Below are positions 34,625-48,191 of a stretch of DNA of 64,000 bases, one piece after another (the stretch's first letter is position 1; every line of letters begins with the position of its first letter). The notes beneath the pieces are model-generated. The model was given only the letters and a program-made list of their open reading frames with translations, did no database searches and was not told the origin of the DNA. Source of the stretch: Bolinopsis microptera (Eukaryota; Ctenophora; Tentaculata; Lobata; Bolinopsidae); NCBI RefSeq assembly GCF_026151205.1, contig NC_087079.1, positions 7,988,635 to 8,052,634 of the forward strand. Direction: 5' to 3'. The translations under genes were made by a program, and so were the position numbers.

Positions 34625-36404
34625 TGTGGACTCCTTGTTTTATTTACGTGAGAACGACTCAAGATAAAAATGTTACTGCTCAACTTTTGAGTTGAATATA
34701 ACATGGATATTATACTGCGGATTATGCCTATTTTTACTTTTTATGTTAACCGTATTTACGCAAGTTGTCATGAATTCGAGATTATGAGGCGACTAAAGAA
34801 GATACATTTTTTAATCGAACATGACTTTATTTCTACTGTGAAGGTATAAAATGTACCTGTTTGAACAAAGTTACCTGGAAATGAGCGAAGCTGTAATTTC
34901 TATTTTTATCTTATTATATATTATTATCATCTTATTTGTTAAATTAAATTAACTCACCCAATACAAACTTGTACTAAAATGTTGCTTTTATTTATTTTGA
35001 ATACCAACAATAATACAAATAAAATTGAAATACTAAAAAACGGAGTTGACCGCACTCCTGAATCAACAGCAGTGAGACCTCCAGTTCTGTTAGAACCTCA
35101 CACTCGGTAAGATCTAGCAGAGCTAAGAGGCTGGCACGAAGAGCAAGTTTTTTACGCCTTTACTCCCCTCACTGTGGCACAAACACGACTTGTTGCTTGG
35201 CCGTTGATAAAATCTTGTTAAAAACCAAGTAGTGGTGGTTGAAATCGTAGTCCAAACTCAAAGATTTTATGGTAGTCACTGGATTCATAGTCCTTAGACA
35301 TCTTGAAGTTATAAATCCTTCGTCCAATTTCCAGAAGACTGCTGTTCCAGCCCCCATAATAACTAGTAACTACTCCTAACAGCACTATTCCCATCAGAAG
35401 GAGAATTCATGTGCTTTCCATGAGGTTGATTCCTTGGTCGAGATTTCTTTGTATTTCATACAACACATTACACAAATGAAGAAATGATGACTGTTGTAAA
35501 GCGCTAATGATAAGAAATCACTGTAATAATTTCAGGTAACGGTGTAACCTGAAATCTATGATCGCTAATTTTTTAGGGCGAAGGATCAAAGATGGCAGAC
35601 TTGAGACTATATTACTGTATTAGCGACCAGTGGCAAGACACGTGTCGTCGAGAGATTTGAAGAATTGATGTCGTTTTTGGAAAACGCGCTTTAATAATTC
35701 ATTGGAATTGTTGCGCATCACGACTATATATTCCCAAAACATATCCTCTAGAATTTACAAACTTCCGATGTGATGACGCGACGCACCATTGTTTGACATT
35801 GTCAATCGGGGAAATTTGGTCAAAAATTTGGCATTCACTTTTAGAGACGAGATAATTTTGCTCTCTAAGTAGTGAGTAATGATATGTTACCTGTGCTAAT
35901 AATTTTGCAGGACTACTCGTTGATCCCCTCCTGTTTCCATATCAAACACACCAGCATATAATTCTCTGATAAAATCAGAGATAATTGAAAATCATACATT
36001 ATTGACTATTGAGTCTATTCGATAAGCCTGGCCAGAAAGCACTATTTATATCGGATGTATTTAGAGAATAGATTTTATCACACAGAATTGATAAAATCCC
36101 ATTATTTTCGTTCTGTAAATGGCTAATTTCGCAGATTTTAGTTCTGCAAAGGACAGCAGAGCTCTTTGTGAATCAGAATAATCTGTCGAAGAAGACCCGA
36201 GCTGTCTCTCACCTCAGTTACCAAGAAGATCACACGTTATATCAGGATCAAGGATGTGTTCTGCAGGTCAGAGAAATTGCTAAGATAACATGTGAATATT
36301 GCACCTCAAGCGGAAGAAAAACATCAACTGCCCTTTGCAATTGATTGCTAGCTTGTTCGTTTGTCTGTTGTTGCAGTGTATTGTATTTTCGGTTGTGTAT
36401 AAAA
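34625..36404. other. Intergenic, one weak small frame
   Basis: A minus-strand frame of 58 codons at 35218-35394 begins with a hydrophobic MGIVLLGVVTSYYGGW and could be a small membrane protein. I find no family, and an overlapping frame is equally long. The rest is AT-rich non-coding DNA. Confidence 0.35.
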
Positions 36405-39400
36405 ATGTTGCGAATTTTACTGCTTTTTATACCTCTACTACAAGGTAAGTTTGGGGATGGTTGAAATCCTGATGTTAAACACCATGGTGACCAATCGCCA
36501 TAATAGTGTATGGTGTATTGTAGAATACTGGTCTTCTGAAAAGTTGCTACTAAATTAAATGTTCTACCGTCAGCTTAGCAACTACTAGTACTACCTATGA
36601 AATAATTAGCATCTATCTTTAACTCATTAACGATATTTTACTTTTTATAATTAGAATGTATGTAATTGTATGAGCACCATTTTCATCTTCAGGTGTTGTA
36701 GGAGAAGTGGCTTGTACTGATCAGGTGGTGACAGATATTAAATTACAGACTGAGGCCGCTCAAGATGAATATGATTCTGAGGTAACCGTTTTTTAATCGT
36801 ATTTATTTTTCCCGATATTATGGAACACGTAACTCACTAGATTGTCAGATGTCTCATTGTTCTCCATATCTATAATTATACCAGTCACACTAACAGCTAT
36901 AATGTTACTTGCAGACTGAGTTGAAAACTTTAATGGAGATTGAACCAGAAGCTTCCAGGCAAACAGTTTTAGGCTATTCTATGATCAACATAAACCCTCC
37001 AAACTACAGTGAAGTCAAGTATAGTCCTTGTCTTACAGTTGATAAGAATGATGTGGCTGGGCATAAAGTTGTCATCTTGGCTCAGCCGTATCCTCTTGGG
37101 GAAGGATTCTGGTGAGTTCTGTCGCCACAGCAACCATCTTCTTTGGTTAAAGATTTTATTACTGTGACAAAGATGTACTTAGGCCATTAACTACTATGTG
37201 GTATTATTTTCGTCAGTCCCAATGTGATTGTGAGCGTAAAGTGGGGTCAATACGCGTACTATAACCCAGACATAAACCTATTCCATTGATTGAACCAATT
37301 CTGTAGGTGACCATGATTACTGATAGTGATTAATGTAACGGGGGGAATGCAACGTCAATTAATGTCAGTATTCCATAAAAACCCCAAACTGACATTGACA
37401 TTAATTGACATTAATTGACATTAATTGACATTAATTGACATTAATTGACATTAATATGTCTTGAAATTTGAGATTATCATTATTCGATAAATATTCAAGA
37501 TATTCACGTATGTAAGTTAGACCGGTTAAAAAAAAACAAAATGTCCTTGAATAATTATGAGTATGTTCTTATCTGTTGATCCTTAGGTTCAAAGACCACC
37601 AAAAAAAATTTCAGCTTCCAACTCTTCCATCTTCGGTCCCCACCGGCCACGCCCATATTTTATTGGTTTCTTATACAGGTAAAATATTTAGAATCGGCTT
37701 TTTTAGTATGAAGGAGTAATGTTAGCTGTTTAAGATTCGTTATTCAAATATAAATGTCATGAAGGCATTTCGTTTGATGTGGGTTTTAAGTTCTGATGAT
37801 GTTGAGAACCACGCCCTTGGATGGCCACGCCCATTTAAGAAAATTAAATTTCGGGAAACCGTATTATTTTAGTTTTATTGTTTAATGATCTGAATTTTTT
37901 CACATTTCACATTTCCATATTGATTGAAATAAATTTTCGTGCACATACAGAATGAATGGTTAATAATTTAATATATATGTAGACCAAGGTCTGTGCACGG
38001 GATGCTTCCTGGAAGAATCCAGTTCTTTTAGCGGGGCACCCTACCTAAAGCCAAATCGGGATATAATAATCATATTCCTAAGAAATAATCAGAAATCGAA
38101 TACCAATCAAATAATATGATATATAGGAATAGTAACCATATTTGCTATGCAAAATGCCCCAACCACATAGTGTAAATTTATATAGAATTCAAATTCCATA
38201 TCATCATTAAACCTCAATAGTCAATATAATAGCCCAAGCAAAATTAAATAACTTCTTATATACCTTACTGTCATACTACAAATTAATTAAACATTTGAAA
38301 TCTGTTAACCAGAGAATAAATTTCTAAACCTAATGCAAGTGAAATAATTAAGATACAATAATGAATGCCTAATGTGAGTATCATCTGTCAATGTCCTTGT
38401 AAAACAGTCTGTACAAGAGATATGAGTAACTAATATAGAAGAAAACAGGAAGTTGTCGTCTGTTGAAAAATAAATAAAATATCTAGAATATAAATTAGAA
38501 TATAAAATAACATTCAGTCAATGTGTCGTCAATAAACTGTACAATTATCAAATGTTAAAACTGGGTGATACAGTCACCAAAAATAAATACTAAGTATGAT
38601 AAGTTAATAAATTAAATGTGGTCTATAAAACTATATGTGATAGTAGTGAATAAATTGATGATATAAACGTTCTAAAGTGCTAACAATATGGTAGAACTAC
38701 ATAATCTCTGGTCGAAAAATATCGTGTCAATTAATGTCAGTATTCCAAAATTTTGCAAAACTGACATTGACATTAATTGACATTAATTGACATTAATTGA
38801 CATTAATTGACATTAATTGACATTAATTGACATTAATTGACGTTGCATTCCCCCCAATGTAACCGGGAAAATCATTATTTTCAGTGTTGACTCTGACATG
38901 GATGGATTCGCAAGGCAATGCAATGTTGTAAGTTTTAATTATCTGTACGACTGGTCTAATGCATAAAGGGGTCGTTCACATATTTGCATATTACGTAATC
39001 ACTTTTTGGACAATTTTTAAGTCCCCTCCCCCCTTCCAACTCCGTAATCAGTCACTGAACACTTTGTAGTACACAAAACCATATCTCTCATAATTCGTAG
39101 AACGAGTTCAAGTGGTGTAACGACGTGGTTGATGGAGCTCAGTTCCAGTTCTCTTGCTACCAACAGTCCTGTGAGAAATCATCTATCAACATTCTCGTTA
39201 AAATGGTCGTCAGTGAATCCAACGAAGGCGGTTCGTGCTGGCTATAATTATTTTCATTGCGAGCCTGAAAACTTAAGTTTCTCGCTATATATGTAGTTAT
39301 TCATTCCACATGCGTTTATTGACTCAACTGATAATACCAAATATTAGCATATATTTCGACGTGCGATACAAATACAATCCCCGATACAATTTACAATTAC

Positions 39401-39661
39401 AAATGCATCTAAACTTTACTAATACCACATATTCTTATTTCTAAAATTCCCTATATTTCAGGTGAAGTAGAATATTGGTGTGACTCCACAAATGACACCT
39501 ACCCCTCCTCACTAATCAGAACCAAACCCAATGTCGCTCCCGACTACGAAGGGCAGGACCCGTCTCAAAACAAAGAGGCAAAAGAGGACAGTTCCGCTTT
39601 CAACAACACTGCCCAACTTTTTATCCTCTGTGTTGCCTTCTTTATTCCTTGTTTCTTCTAA
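36405..39661 (+). CDS. Secreted, probably GPI-anchored cysteine-containing protein
   Basis: Six exons join in phase: 36405-36444, 36693-36781, 36915-37111, 38885-38927, 39101-39230 and 39462-39661, giving 232 residues. Exon 1 encodes a signal peptide (MLRILLLFIPLLQ). The middle has scattered cysteines in EVACTDQ, YSPCLTV, FARQCNV, FKWCNDV, SCYQQSCEKS and YWCDST, suggesting an extracellular disulfide-bonded fold. The last exon ends with a small-residue site (SSAFNNTAQ) and a hydrophobic C-terminus stopping right after FFIPCFF, typical of a GPI-anchor signal. I do not recognise the fold. The donor of exon 5 (GTTCGT) is weak. Intron 3 hosts the TIR element at 37340-38855. Possibly a lineage-specific surface protein (inference). 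Confidence 0.75.
37340..38855. mobile_element. G6-ended TIR element with 8-bp target duplication
   Basis: The ends are inverted copies: GGGGGGAATGCAACGTCAAT on the left and its complement on the right, extending to about 28 bp. The flanks are a perfect AATGTAAC duplication (37332-37339 and 38856-38863). Near each end a (GACATTAATT)n array follows a short CAGTATTCC/AAACTGACATT palindrome: about six units at 37391-37455 and about eight at 38762-38842. The ~1.3-kb core is AT-rich without a gene. It lies in intron 3 of the GPI-protein gene. Non-autonomous. Confidence 0.9.
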
Positions 39662-40199
39662 TTTCAACAGAGACCAGTTATTACAATTACATGACAAATA
39701 GACTTGTAACCATTTGCATTTGTTGCACTGCCACTACACATTACAAGTTATGATAATACAAGATTTTCCTAATTTTGCTGAACTTTGTTATTACTCGTGA
39801 CTCGGCTTTTATTTAATCGTTTCTGATCAAATTAGAATTGTCGAGTAGATTTGATGTGTTCCCTGTCTAGATAATAATAATATATATTATTACAAAAATT
39901 GTGTCAATATACTGTTTTCTTTCTTATCCCTAATAAACAATTTAGTACGAATTACCATAAAACAAGCTTGCATTAGGGCATGGATAATGTTAGCTATTTA
40001 AATACAGCCATGGTTAACGTTACGACAAGGCCGAGTAAACACAATAGCTTTTAATAATGCTACGATTTGACAGAGTCTGGTTTTCAAGAAATAATTTACG
40101 GGCGGGACTGTCCAGCCATCGAATCACATCATACTACAATTACTGTTTTTGCTAGAGTAATAAGTTTCGGTGTTATGTTGTCTGTGGCTCCAGGATCGG

Positions 40200-40286
40200 T
40201 CTTACTGGGCGGCGCTCAGCCTTTCATTCCGCGCCGAATCTATCTATGTCTATGAACATTAGACTGGGGTCCCCAGGTAAGATCAG
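40200..40286 (+). repeat. ~90-bp dispersed element ending in a donor-like CCCCAGGTAAG
   Basis: Starts TTACTGGGCGGCGCTCAGCC and ends GGGGTCCCCAGGTAAG. It matches 10468-10569 (minus), with weaker copies at 31798-31896 and 58415-58446. Confidence 0.65.
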
Positions 40287-40496
40287 TCCGGATATTTAAT
40301 CCGGGCCGCCCAGATTAAATATCTCAGTGATTAACATATTGTGTTCGAAATATTGTTCATGGTAGCAGAAGTCAGTGATTTCGGAGGGTCGTTTTAGCCC
40401 TTTTTGGAAACTTGACAGGTGCCAAGGTAAAGTGCTAGGTAGAGAAACACAGCCTTGCTGAATAGAAGGTATATTATAGTACAACATACCTACCTT

Positions 40497-41406
40497 ACTC
40501 GGGATTATTACGACGGGTTTATTAAAGACCGGTTAAAATATGGTTCGGGAAAAATATGGCGAAATTGCTCAAAACCCACCACATTTTCCCGGTCGCCATT
40601 TTACTTGTCATACGTTGTATGACCCGCCGCGCACGAAGTGCGCGGCTCCCCCTGTAGCGTCGAAGACGCTACACCATAGTGAAACGACCGTGGGGGTCGC
40701 AACGTGATACAACATTTTACCGGTGTCCAACCTTTCAATTTTAGATTCAAAAATTTTGTCTCAGATGTAAATTTCCTTATTAGAGATAAGCAAGTTTATA
40801 AATTTTCGCATTGCTCAAACTTGTGAAACAAGTCGAATTATCAATAATTGTTGAAAGTAGACAGAAATAATGTGAAATAATATGACTCGTGGTTAATCAA
40901 ACTAGATGGAAAATAATTTTTACATTAGAAGCGTAACAATTTGTAGAAAATCTTCGAAAGAATGCATCATTCACATTGTTTAGAATTATGAATAAATGAC
41001 TGATGAAACTGATTCATGTTATTGACAGTTTTAATTAATTCAAGTTTTAATTTAACTGTTACTTTTACTTTGAGTCCTATTTCATTATGTAGAGATAGTC
41101 AATACCTAAGAAATTAAAAATTGGCCTATTTAAATCAACTGTGACAATAAGGATATATGACAATAAGGATATATGAAAAGAATTGGGCAAAAAGGTGAAT
41201 TTTTTTAAATTTTAGCCAAATGAAGTCCCATTCCCAATAGTCTTCTTTAGTGAATATAAGACAACGATTAAGATATGAGCACCCATACCCCTTGGGAACC
41301 CTAAAAGCTGAGACGGCGGGTTTATTAACGACCGGTGATAATGCGGTTCGGGAAAAATATAGCGAAATTACCCTAAACCCGCCACTTTATACCGGTCCCG
41401 AGTAAA
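40497..41406. repeat. Two direct copies of a ~95-bp element
   Basis: Copies at 40510-40597 and 41313-41406 share CGGGTTTATTAA, GACCGGT, GGTTCGGGAAAAATAT and GCGAAATT. Both carry CCGGT-type inverted ends. They flank the hairpin element at 40614 and unrelated AT-rich DNA. Confidence 0.7.
40614..40713. repeat. Hairpin MITE, copy 1 (two GAA-loop stems)
   Basis: Begins GTTGTATGACCC and ends GGGGGTCGCAACGTGATACAAC, imperfect inverted ends. Inside are two perfect hairpins closed by a GAA loop: CCGCGCAC/GTGCGCGG and TGTAGCGTC/GACGCTACA. Related copies lie at 58094-58208 and 58550-58635. Confidence 0.8.
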
Positions 41407-43108
41407 GTAGTCGATCTGCGCGTCCACCGCCGTAGAATTTAATTTGTTTTTAAAAAGTACGTGCGCGCTAAAAATTTAGCTTTGATTACAAATTTGGTCA
41501 ATGTTTGCTAGTCATTTTGCGTAATAGATGTATTGGGCGATGTGTTTCAGTAGGGGATTGTAAAAGTAGATGAGAGGGATATCATCGAATTAATTCTTTT
41601 GAAACAACATCATTAAACAAAAATCACGATATCTAAAATATATCAATGTCGCGGCTTTTTTCACGAAGGTCTTAATTGCCACAATATCGTTTCATTTGTT
41701 TTATCTTTTCTCAGAATGTTTCCTACGGACGCAAAACACAAAAGCGTTTGTCACATTTAAAAAAAAGAAGAGATAGCTATTTACTAAACGAGCATATAGC
41801 AGATGATCACATGAATCTGACCAAAAGCCAAAAGGGCAATATTGTGGCAATTATCAGGTCTTCACTGAAAGTCAAATAATATTTAAATTCTGATAGCCAA
41901 TAAATAAATTAAGTCATGTTCCTGAAATAATTCTGAACTAAATTTCTCCTTCAAAAAATTGTTGCATCAACATAAACGGTAAAATAACTAAAATGACAGC
42001 AATTTTCACAAGAGCTATTTGAAATACAAGTTGATGGATCGATAGCATAATATTACAGAAATATAAGTTCGTATGTACAGTTATTAAATATGGTTAATTG
42101 TAACAAAAATAATGGTTCCATTAAACCAAGCTATTTGCATATTCACACCGGTCACTAAAATCAGCTACATATAAATGGCGTCCAAGTTTCAATAATATTT
42201 CTTGTCTCAAGAGGTAACAAGCATCTAACTCAAAAAATAATCGTGTTTCATTCTATGGAGGAGATGTTCTTCCTTTGCATCTACTTTTGCAGGATTCCCT
42301 TTTATCACTGGCTGAAGAATGTGTGCCTGCATAAAATTAAATTACAATATTTTGCTAGTACAAGATGGAACTACTCTCGATGTAACGTCTATGCCGATTA
42401 TTTTCAGTACTGTAGAAACCGCTTCTATTGGAATCTTAAGCACTACTCGAGAGGTAATTCTATTTTATATTTAAAGGAATACACGAGTTAAGTTAGTGAA
42501 AGTTTGAGTCAAGAGAATTGGCAATAAAAAATACTTTCCCAGAAAATTTTATAGCTTTACAAAAAAGTTAATTAGGGTCTCCACCACGGACGGCTGTGGT
42601 GAATGAATAAGGTGTCATGTGACTTGTAAAGTGTCATGTGACTTGTGAACAAGTGTTGTGATTGGCTAGTGTAAGGGTAGTGTTAGGGTGGTGAAAAGTG
42701 AAGGTAGTTACTTTGAACGTCTAGTGAAGGAGGTGCTATGAGGGAGGTGCTATGAAATTGGTGTGAAGTCGATCTTGATCTTGGGGTGGGGAATACTGTG
42801 AAAAATTTGGGTTAAAGTATCAATGTAGCCGTGTGGTAGTAAATATTAGAGATTACTTAGAATGTCTTTGTTGCAGTTTAATTTCAATATAAATTCCTTA
42901 CTTAGAGGTCTATAACTTCAAGACAAAAGCATATCCACATAGCAGGGACAGAAGGAAATCGCGACATGTGCGGAATCCCGATTTTTCCATTCTTTGCGAC
43001 AAATTTTATGTATAGTCTTATGTTTAGTCTGTTGAAAATCGCGGTATCGCGATTTTTGGGCAAAATAATCGCGATTTTCTTGCCACATAGGTTATGAAGT
43101 GGTAGAAC

Positions 43109-46100
43109 TTACATGTCTTTCTTTGCGATGAAAGCGAAAGCAGTAGCCAGCACCAAGAGAAGAGATCCAACCACCAAATACACAATTCCTATCATCAGAT
43201 TCTTAGCTCCGAAAATACTGAGGATATTAAACAATATAAGTTTTTATCTTCATCCGAGCTTGGTAGGCTTATCAAATTGGTAAATTATTTTGGGCATTTT
43301 ACCACCGAACTTGATCCAGATTCCAGCGGTAAAACATGCACAACAATTTCGAAGAACAGGTAATATGTCACAATATGTGGCGACACCGAGGCCAGGGACA
43401 TTAAAAACCGCAGAAGAAAAGGTAGACTAAATAATAGGTAAATACCTGGTGGTTGACAGGACGAAGAACTTCTTGCTGTGGTAATAGAGAACAGGGTATC
43501 TGTAGTTCACTTTCAGTCTGTAACTCCCACTCTCTAGACCGTTGCTTAGTTCAGGGTTCAGTTCCATTGTGATTCGAGAGTACAACTGGAACGTTCTACT
43601 GTTATTTCAGAATATACACAGTATAAAGATGACTGAAGTAAATAAATTGTAGCATTTGCTAACACGCTTCGACATGGAATACCAGAAATAATATTTATAT
43701 ATTATCTATTTCAAGATACAGATAAGCTTAACTCATTCAAGCTCAACCTTTATCATTACAGTTTAACAACATTAAGATCCTACAAAGAGCTCCCCTTGAA
43801 CGAATTATATCATTCGTTCCCCAGAGTTCAATTATTTCTAATACCAGATATTTGAAGGTTCACCTTTCTGAAGGTAGGGAAAGCAGCAACCCTCATCCAC
43901 ACAATAAAGGGCTCGTTGAGGAAGGCGTTGTTAGAAGGGTTACCAGGATCCAACTCGTAGGGCGCCTTCGACCAGGACGGCGGCTTTACTGTTCCTGCAA
44001 ATAATTTCAGGTAATTAAATCTAGGTGGTTATCACGCAATTTGAACACTAAACATAATATAAATTTTTAAGTTATAATCTCACAATTCAGAAGAATCTGC
44101 TAGGTTCAACAAAGCTGATGAAATATATTTCGCAGATTTTTCCACAGAATAATTCATCATAATATGGTTCATCTGAATACTTAAATATTTTTATGGCACA
44201 TTAATTATACAGTTAATAACAGTGCAGTTTGGCACAGAATAAACGGCACGTGTTTTTTGACGTGTGTGTGCAAAATTCTCATGTTGTTAATCCCTAGCAC
44301 TGATCTAGGTGTCTAGTATATACTCTAGAGGTCTAGGTGTAAAATAAACCTAATAAAAGATTAGCAAATGAAGCAACTAATGAACTCCGTCCTTTAAAAA
44401 TATAATCTTGTCTAGACGAATCTAGAACCATCATCACGTACGTGGATAGGGTCATTACTCATTTTCTAGTTTAATTTGTAGTCCTTACAAGAATTATTAT
44501 TTTTTGCTATTCTATTTTTCCGTAATTGTAAACCAATTGTAAAATTCGTGTATTTTTGGGTATTTCATTGTGATGATCGACATGGTCTTGAGCCCATAAA
44601 TTATAACTTTATTGTTTACCTGTTTAAATTTAAATTGTATTTTGATAATTGCAACTTACCCTTTGTTAAAGTTTAAATTAGGACAGTAAGAACGAGTCAT
44701 AAAAACTTAGGCTGACAGAAAATTCAGACGTATTTATCATTCTGACATTCTACAGAGTACTTTTCAAGTCCCCGTACACGGTTGATTGAGTAACATTGTG
44801 TATGGGATTGAAAAAATAAATACAAAAATTAACTTAACACTTACATAGCGCTTCTTTAATTTGATTAAGAAAAGCATATCTTATTATATTAACGACAGCC
44901 ATAAACTTATTCATTCAATCGTGACTTTGCATAATACACTTTAATATAAACGGCTATTAAAAGAAAGGTAAAATTCTTTTAATTATATGTTTTACTGATC
45001 TCCGTTGTAGACTTATCATATCAAGGATGTTTATTGTTAACAACTTCAGATTTGTTATTAAAGTTCGATAATAATAATAATAGCAATCCCCACATACCAT
45101 TGAAGGAGGCAACAAGGTCGTTTCCTGCAGGATTCTTGAACTTGTTCCCATGATCGGACTCCCAAGCAATACCCTCCTGGGTGAAGTTTATCTTCTTGTT
45201 TACATCTAGTATACTCCCGTTCTTGTGTGTCTGCGACAACCATTCCAGGTCGAATGTATCTGAAGATAAGATTGTTTTTTTCCAGATTTTAAGAAAAATG
45301 GTTACCACCCCCGGAATGTAGCGGTATTATTCGAACTAAATGGCTTACAAGTACATGATATGACTCTTTAGAGAACACACTACAAATTCCACAGATGACG
45401 TAATCATGACGTGCCATTATCGTGTGTACAGTACAACATCACGTGCAAGGACACGTGCAAGGACACGTGCAGGGACACGTGCAGGGACACGTGCACATGG
45501 AGAATTGGCCACATAGTACACTCGATAGTAAATACAGAAGATTAGTTACAGAGTGATTATCTAAAGGCATAATTAGGGCAGTGTAAATTACGGAAATGAG
45601 TAACAAGTACTTTGACCAGTGTATAGTATAGTGTACACATTTCATATTATATTATATATAGAGTAGCTTTTGTTATAGTAATTATTTTAGTTAGAACAAT
45701 ATGAAGTAGAATTTAGTATGAACTTGAGATAGAATACAATGTACTGAGTACTGACACATACAACTGTATGTATTTATTGTACAATGTATACACTATACAC
45801 TATACACTGACGCATTATACTTAGTGTGCGCTGAGAAAGGCTAGCAGGAAATCGCCGTTACGTGGCCATTTTGGACTAATAACAGTTTAGTTTTAAAATA
45901 TTTCGCAACCACAAGTCATGCAAACGTCTTGAAGAGGCGGAAACATCCAATGTGAGACCTCTAGCTTGAGTCTTATTACCAGTGTTTCAGAAATCAAATT
46001 AAAACCTAAGATAATCTGCATCATAGGCCAGTGCCGTGCTAACAATAGTAATAATAATGGATATGAATTGGGGGTTTTACAGGCTGTTGATATGAGCAAC

Positions 46101-47683
46101 AGTGAGTCAGTGAGGTCCTTGTTACGAGGAAATGTATAATGGACTAAGTATGTCTGTATAGTATACAGTGTATAGCAGCAGACAATATGATATAATACGA
46201 TAGAGATTAGAGATGTAACCAATTGAGTGATTACATTGAGTAAAGTCAGTAAAGTCAGTAAACTACGAGTAAACTGACCGTTGAACATGCTATTAGCGAT
46301 GAGACCGCAAGGGGCGAACACTTTTTTTGAGTCCAGGTCACTCTCATACGGTTCACAGTTGTCATCAGGATTCAGAGGATTACCTGAAGAGTTAATTATA
46401 AGTTAATTAACTCAGTAATTAGTTCGATCACTTATCAATTGCATTTAATTAATGGTTTTTACAGCACATCAGAATAATTGAAGAGATGTTACTGAGGCTA
46501 AGATCCTACATACACTGACAAAACTGTCCGCTCTTGCAACAGTGTTTTAATCCTACACTTGATACCTGAGACGCCTATTCATAATGAGAAATGGTCGAAA
46601 ATTAGTTGAAATTCAACAGTACAATCTTAAATACTCACCCCTGAGTTGGTAATCTGACCGAGAAGTAGCGTACTTTCTGTGGTTCTGGTAGAACCTGGGT
46701 ACAAGGGAGCGTTCGCGTTAGTTAGTCTGACGTTTAACACTGATTTATTAAAACTGGGGTAAGATTGCAAATTTAGGTTGGCTGGTGGGTGGCGGCCACA
46801 GACCTATAATTCCCTCCTATTAAACAAATTATACACTGAAAATCATACACTGAAATTAAATGCTTCACAAGCATTTAATTTAGGTTAATCTAATGAAATG
46901 TTGTTAATAATAATAAAAAAGACTGACCGTTCGAGGCCGTAGTACATCATGACCTGACTGCCACTGAACTTGGTATCCAGGTTAAAGTCTACAGTACAAT
47001 AACAATCCTCCGTGTAGGACTTAGTTTCACAGCCATTACACTCTGAGTAGTCTAGTCTCATTTCTTTTACCTGATCAGGTGTGCTTGTTAGAATGTTTGT
47101 TAAGTAATCGATAATGTAGTAAAGTGCCAAACATCGGAAACCGGCCGATATACTACATGTCACCTTATTTTACTCATACGGTGTGAAATATACATCTGTT
47201 CTAGAGACGTAACAGTTTATTTTCCACGAGATAAATTGTTATCAATAATAATACATGTATAATAAAAGAAAACATTGTAAGTGCAATTGGTGAAATAATA
47301 CTAACAGATCCTGCAGTAGTAATGAGCAGAAGGCCGATAGGGACGAGGAAAATACCCAAAACTCCAAATACAGGCACTGTACTGTGAATGTTTATAATAG
47401 GTTTCCAGGCCGGCAGTCTTTGTTGGTAAAAGGCGCCATCTGAAAGGAGTAGTTTCTTGTAATCCGGTTTATAATTGTTTCGAAATATGTGATAATATCT
47501 CGTTAAAAATAAGAAGTTTCTGGATTCTTACCAACATAAGGGACTGATAAAAGTAGTGGTAATTGGTTATAATAATAGAATGTAATGTGATTATTATGTT
47601 ATAATTGACCCTCACTGATCCCCCCGGCCCCTCGCTGACTCACCGTCAGGTCTCTTAGATACGACCTCCTCTCTTTCCAACAT
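43109..47683 (-). CDS. CDC50/TMEM30 family P4-ATPase flippase subunit
   Basis: Nine exons on the minus strand join in phase: 47683-47644, 47439-47306, 47070-46928, 46694-46639, 46383-46279, 45259-45098, 43994-43864, 43585-43446 and 43217-43109, giving 339 residues. Family members are beta subunits that partner P4-ATPases for ER exit and phospholipid flipping. Signature pieces: [11 protein letters not shown] before TM1; MRLDYSE and [91 protein letters not shown]; then TM2 ([16 protein letters not shown]) and a short KKDM tail. The conserved cysteines and the two-membrane-helix layout are present. Length fits the family (human TMEM30A 361). Introns hold only minor repeats, such as five CACGTGC(A)GGGA-type 12-bp units at about 45440-45495. 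Confidence 0.95.
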
Positions 47684-48020
47684 TAGAAGTTATAAGGTAG
47701 ACGACAGAGAGGAGATTATATAGATGGCAGGTCACTGAGGACTCTTCCTTCAATCACGACATCTTGATGAGAATTAAGTAAACTTAGATTGTTAAACTTA
47801 TACTTCAATCTAAGTGTGGAGCGTCAGTCTGTCTCAAATACATTGAATCATTTGAATAAAGTGAGCCTTCCATAGCAGCTGAGATTGCCTGGTGACCTGG
47901 AGGTGCCTGTTGAATTTACCACATTTAAAATTTGTCACACAATGAAACAGCATAAATAATCTAGATAAAAAACAAATAGATTTAAAAACAAAAACAAAAA
48001 TGAATCAGATTTCTTCATCT

Positions 48021-48191
48021 CTATCTCAGCTTCTGGAATCCAATAGCTTTTGAGTATTGTTGGAAACACTGTCTGCACATGTCAAGACTGTACTTTCTGA
48101 TCAGACCATGATGGTTGGCACAAACTCGGCACTTCCTGGAGCCTGGTCCGTATTTCCTGGGGTGAGAGTACCATACGTTGTCGTGACCCAT
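48021..48191 (-). CDS. RPS29: Ribosomal protein uS14 (RPS29)
   Basis: A 56-residue single-exon coding region on the minus strand, exactly the family length. It starts [19 protein letters not shown] and continues with [24 protein letters not shown]. The zinc-binding cysteines (CRVC and CRQC) and the HGLIRKY block are conserved. It is a zinc-ribbon component of the small cytosolic ribosomal subunit. A possible 5' UTR intron acceptor (CTCTAG) lies just upstream of the ATG, as in many ribosomal-protein genes. It lies about 340 bp downstream of the first CDC50 exon as read on the plus strand; both genes are transcribed leftward. Confidence 0.96.
   Translation of the reverse strand: MGHDNVWYSHPRKYGPGSRKCRVCANHHGLIRKYSLDMCRQCFQQYSKAIGFQKLR

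Larger units (their letters stand above)
39662..43108. other. Intergenic, small repeats only
   Basis: AT-rich DNA holding the ~100-bp elements listed at 40200, 40497, 40614 and 41313. A frame at 42243-42491 has no recognisable features and is not called. Confidence 0.5.

Noticed and set aside
35169..35394. Two overlapping small minus-strand frames (58 and 62 codons)
   Set aside because: Neither is favoured over the other and neither has a recognisable family; kept only as a note in the gap entry.
42243..42491. 82-codon Tyr/Phe/Cys-rich frame
   Set aside because: No homology recognised, no splice partners, isolated in repeat-rich intergenic DNA.
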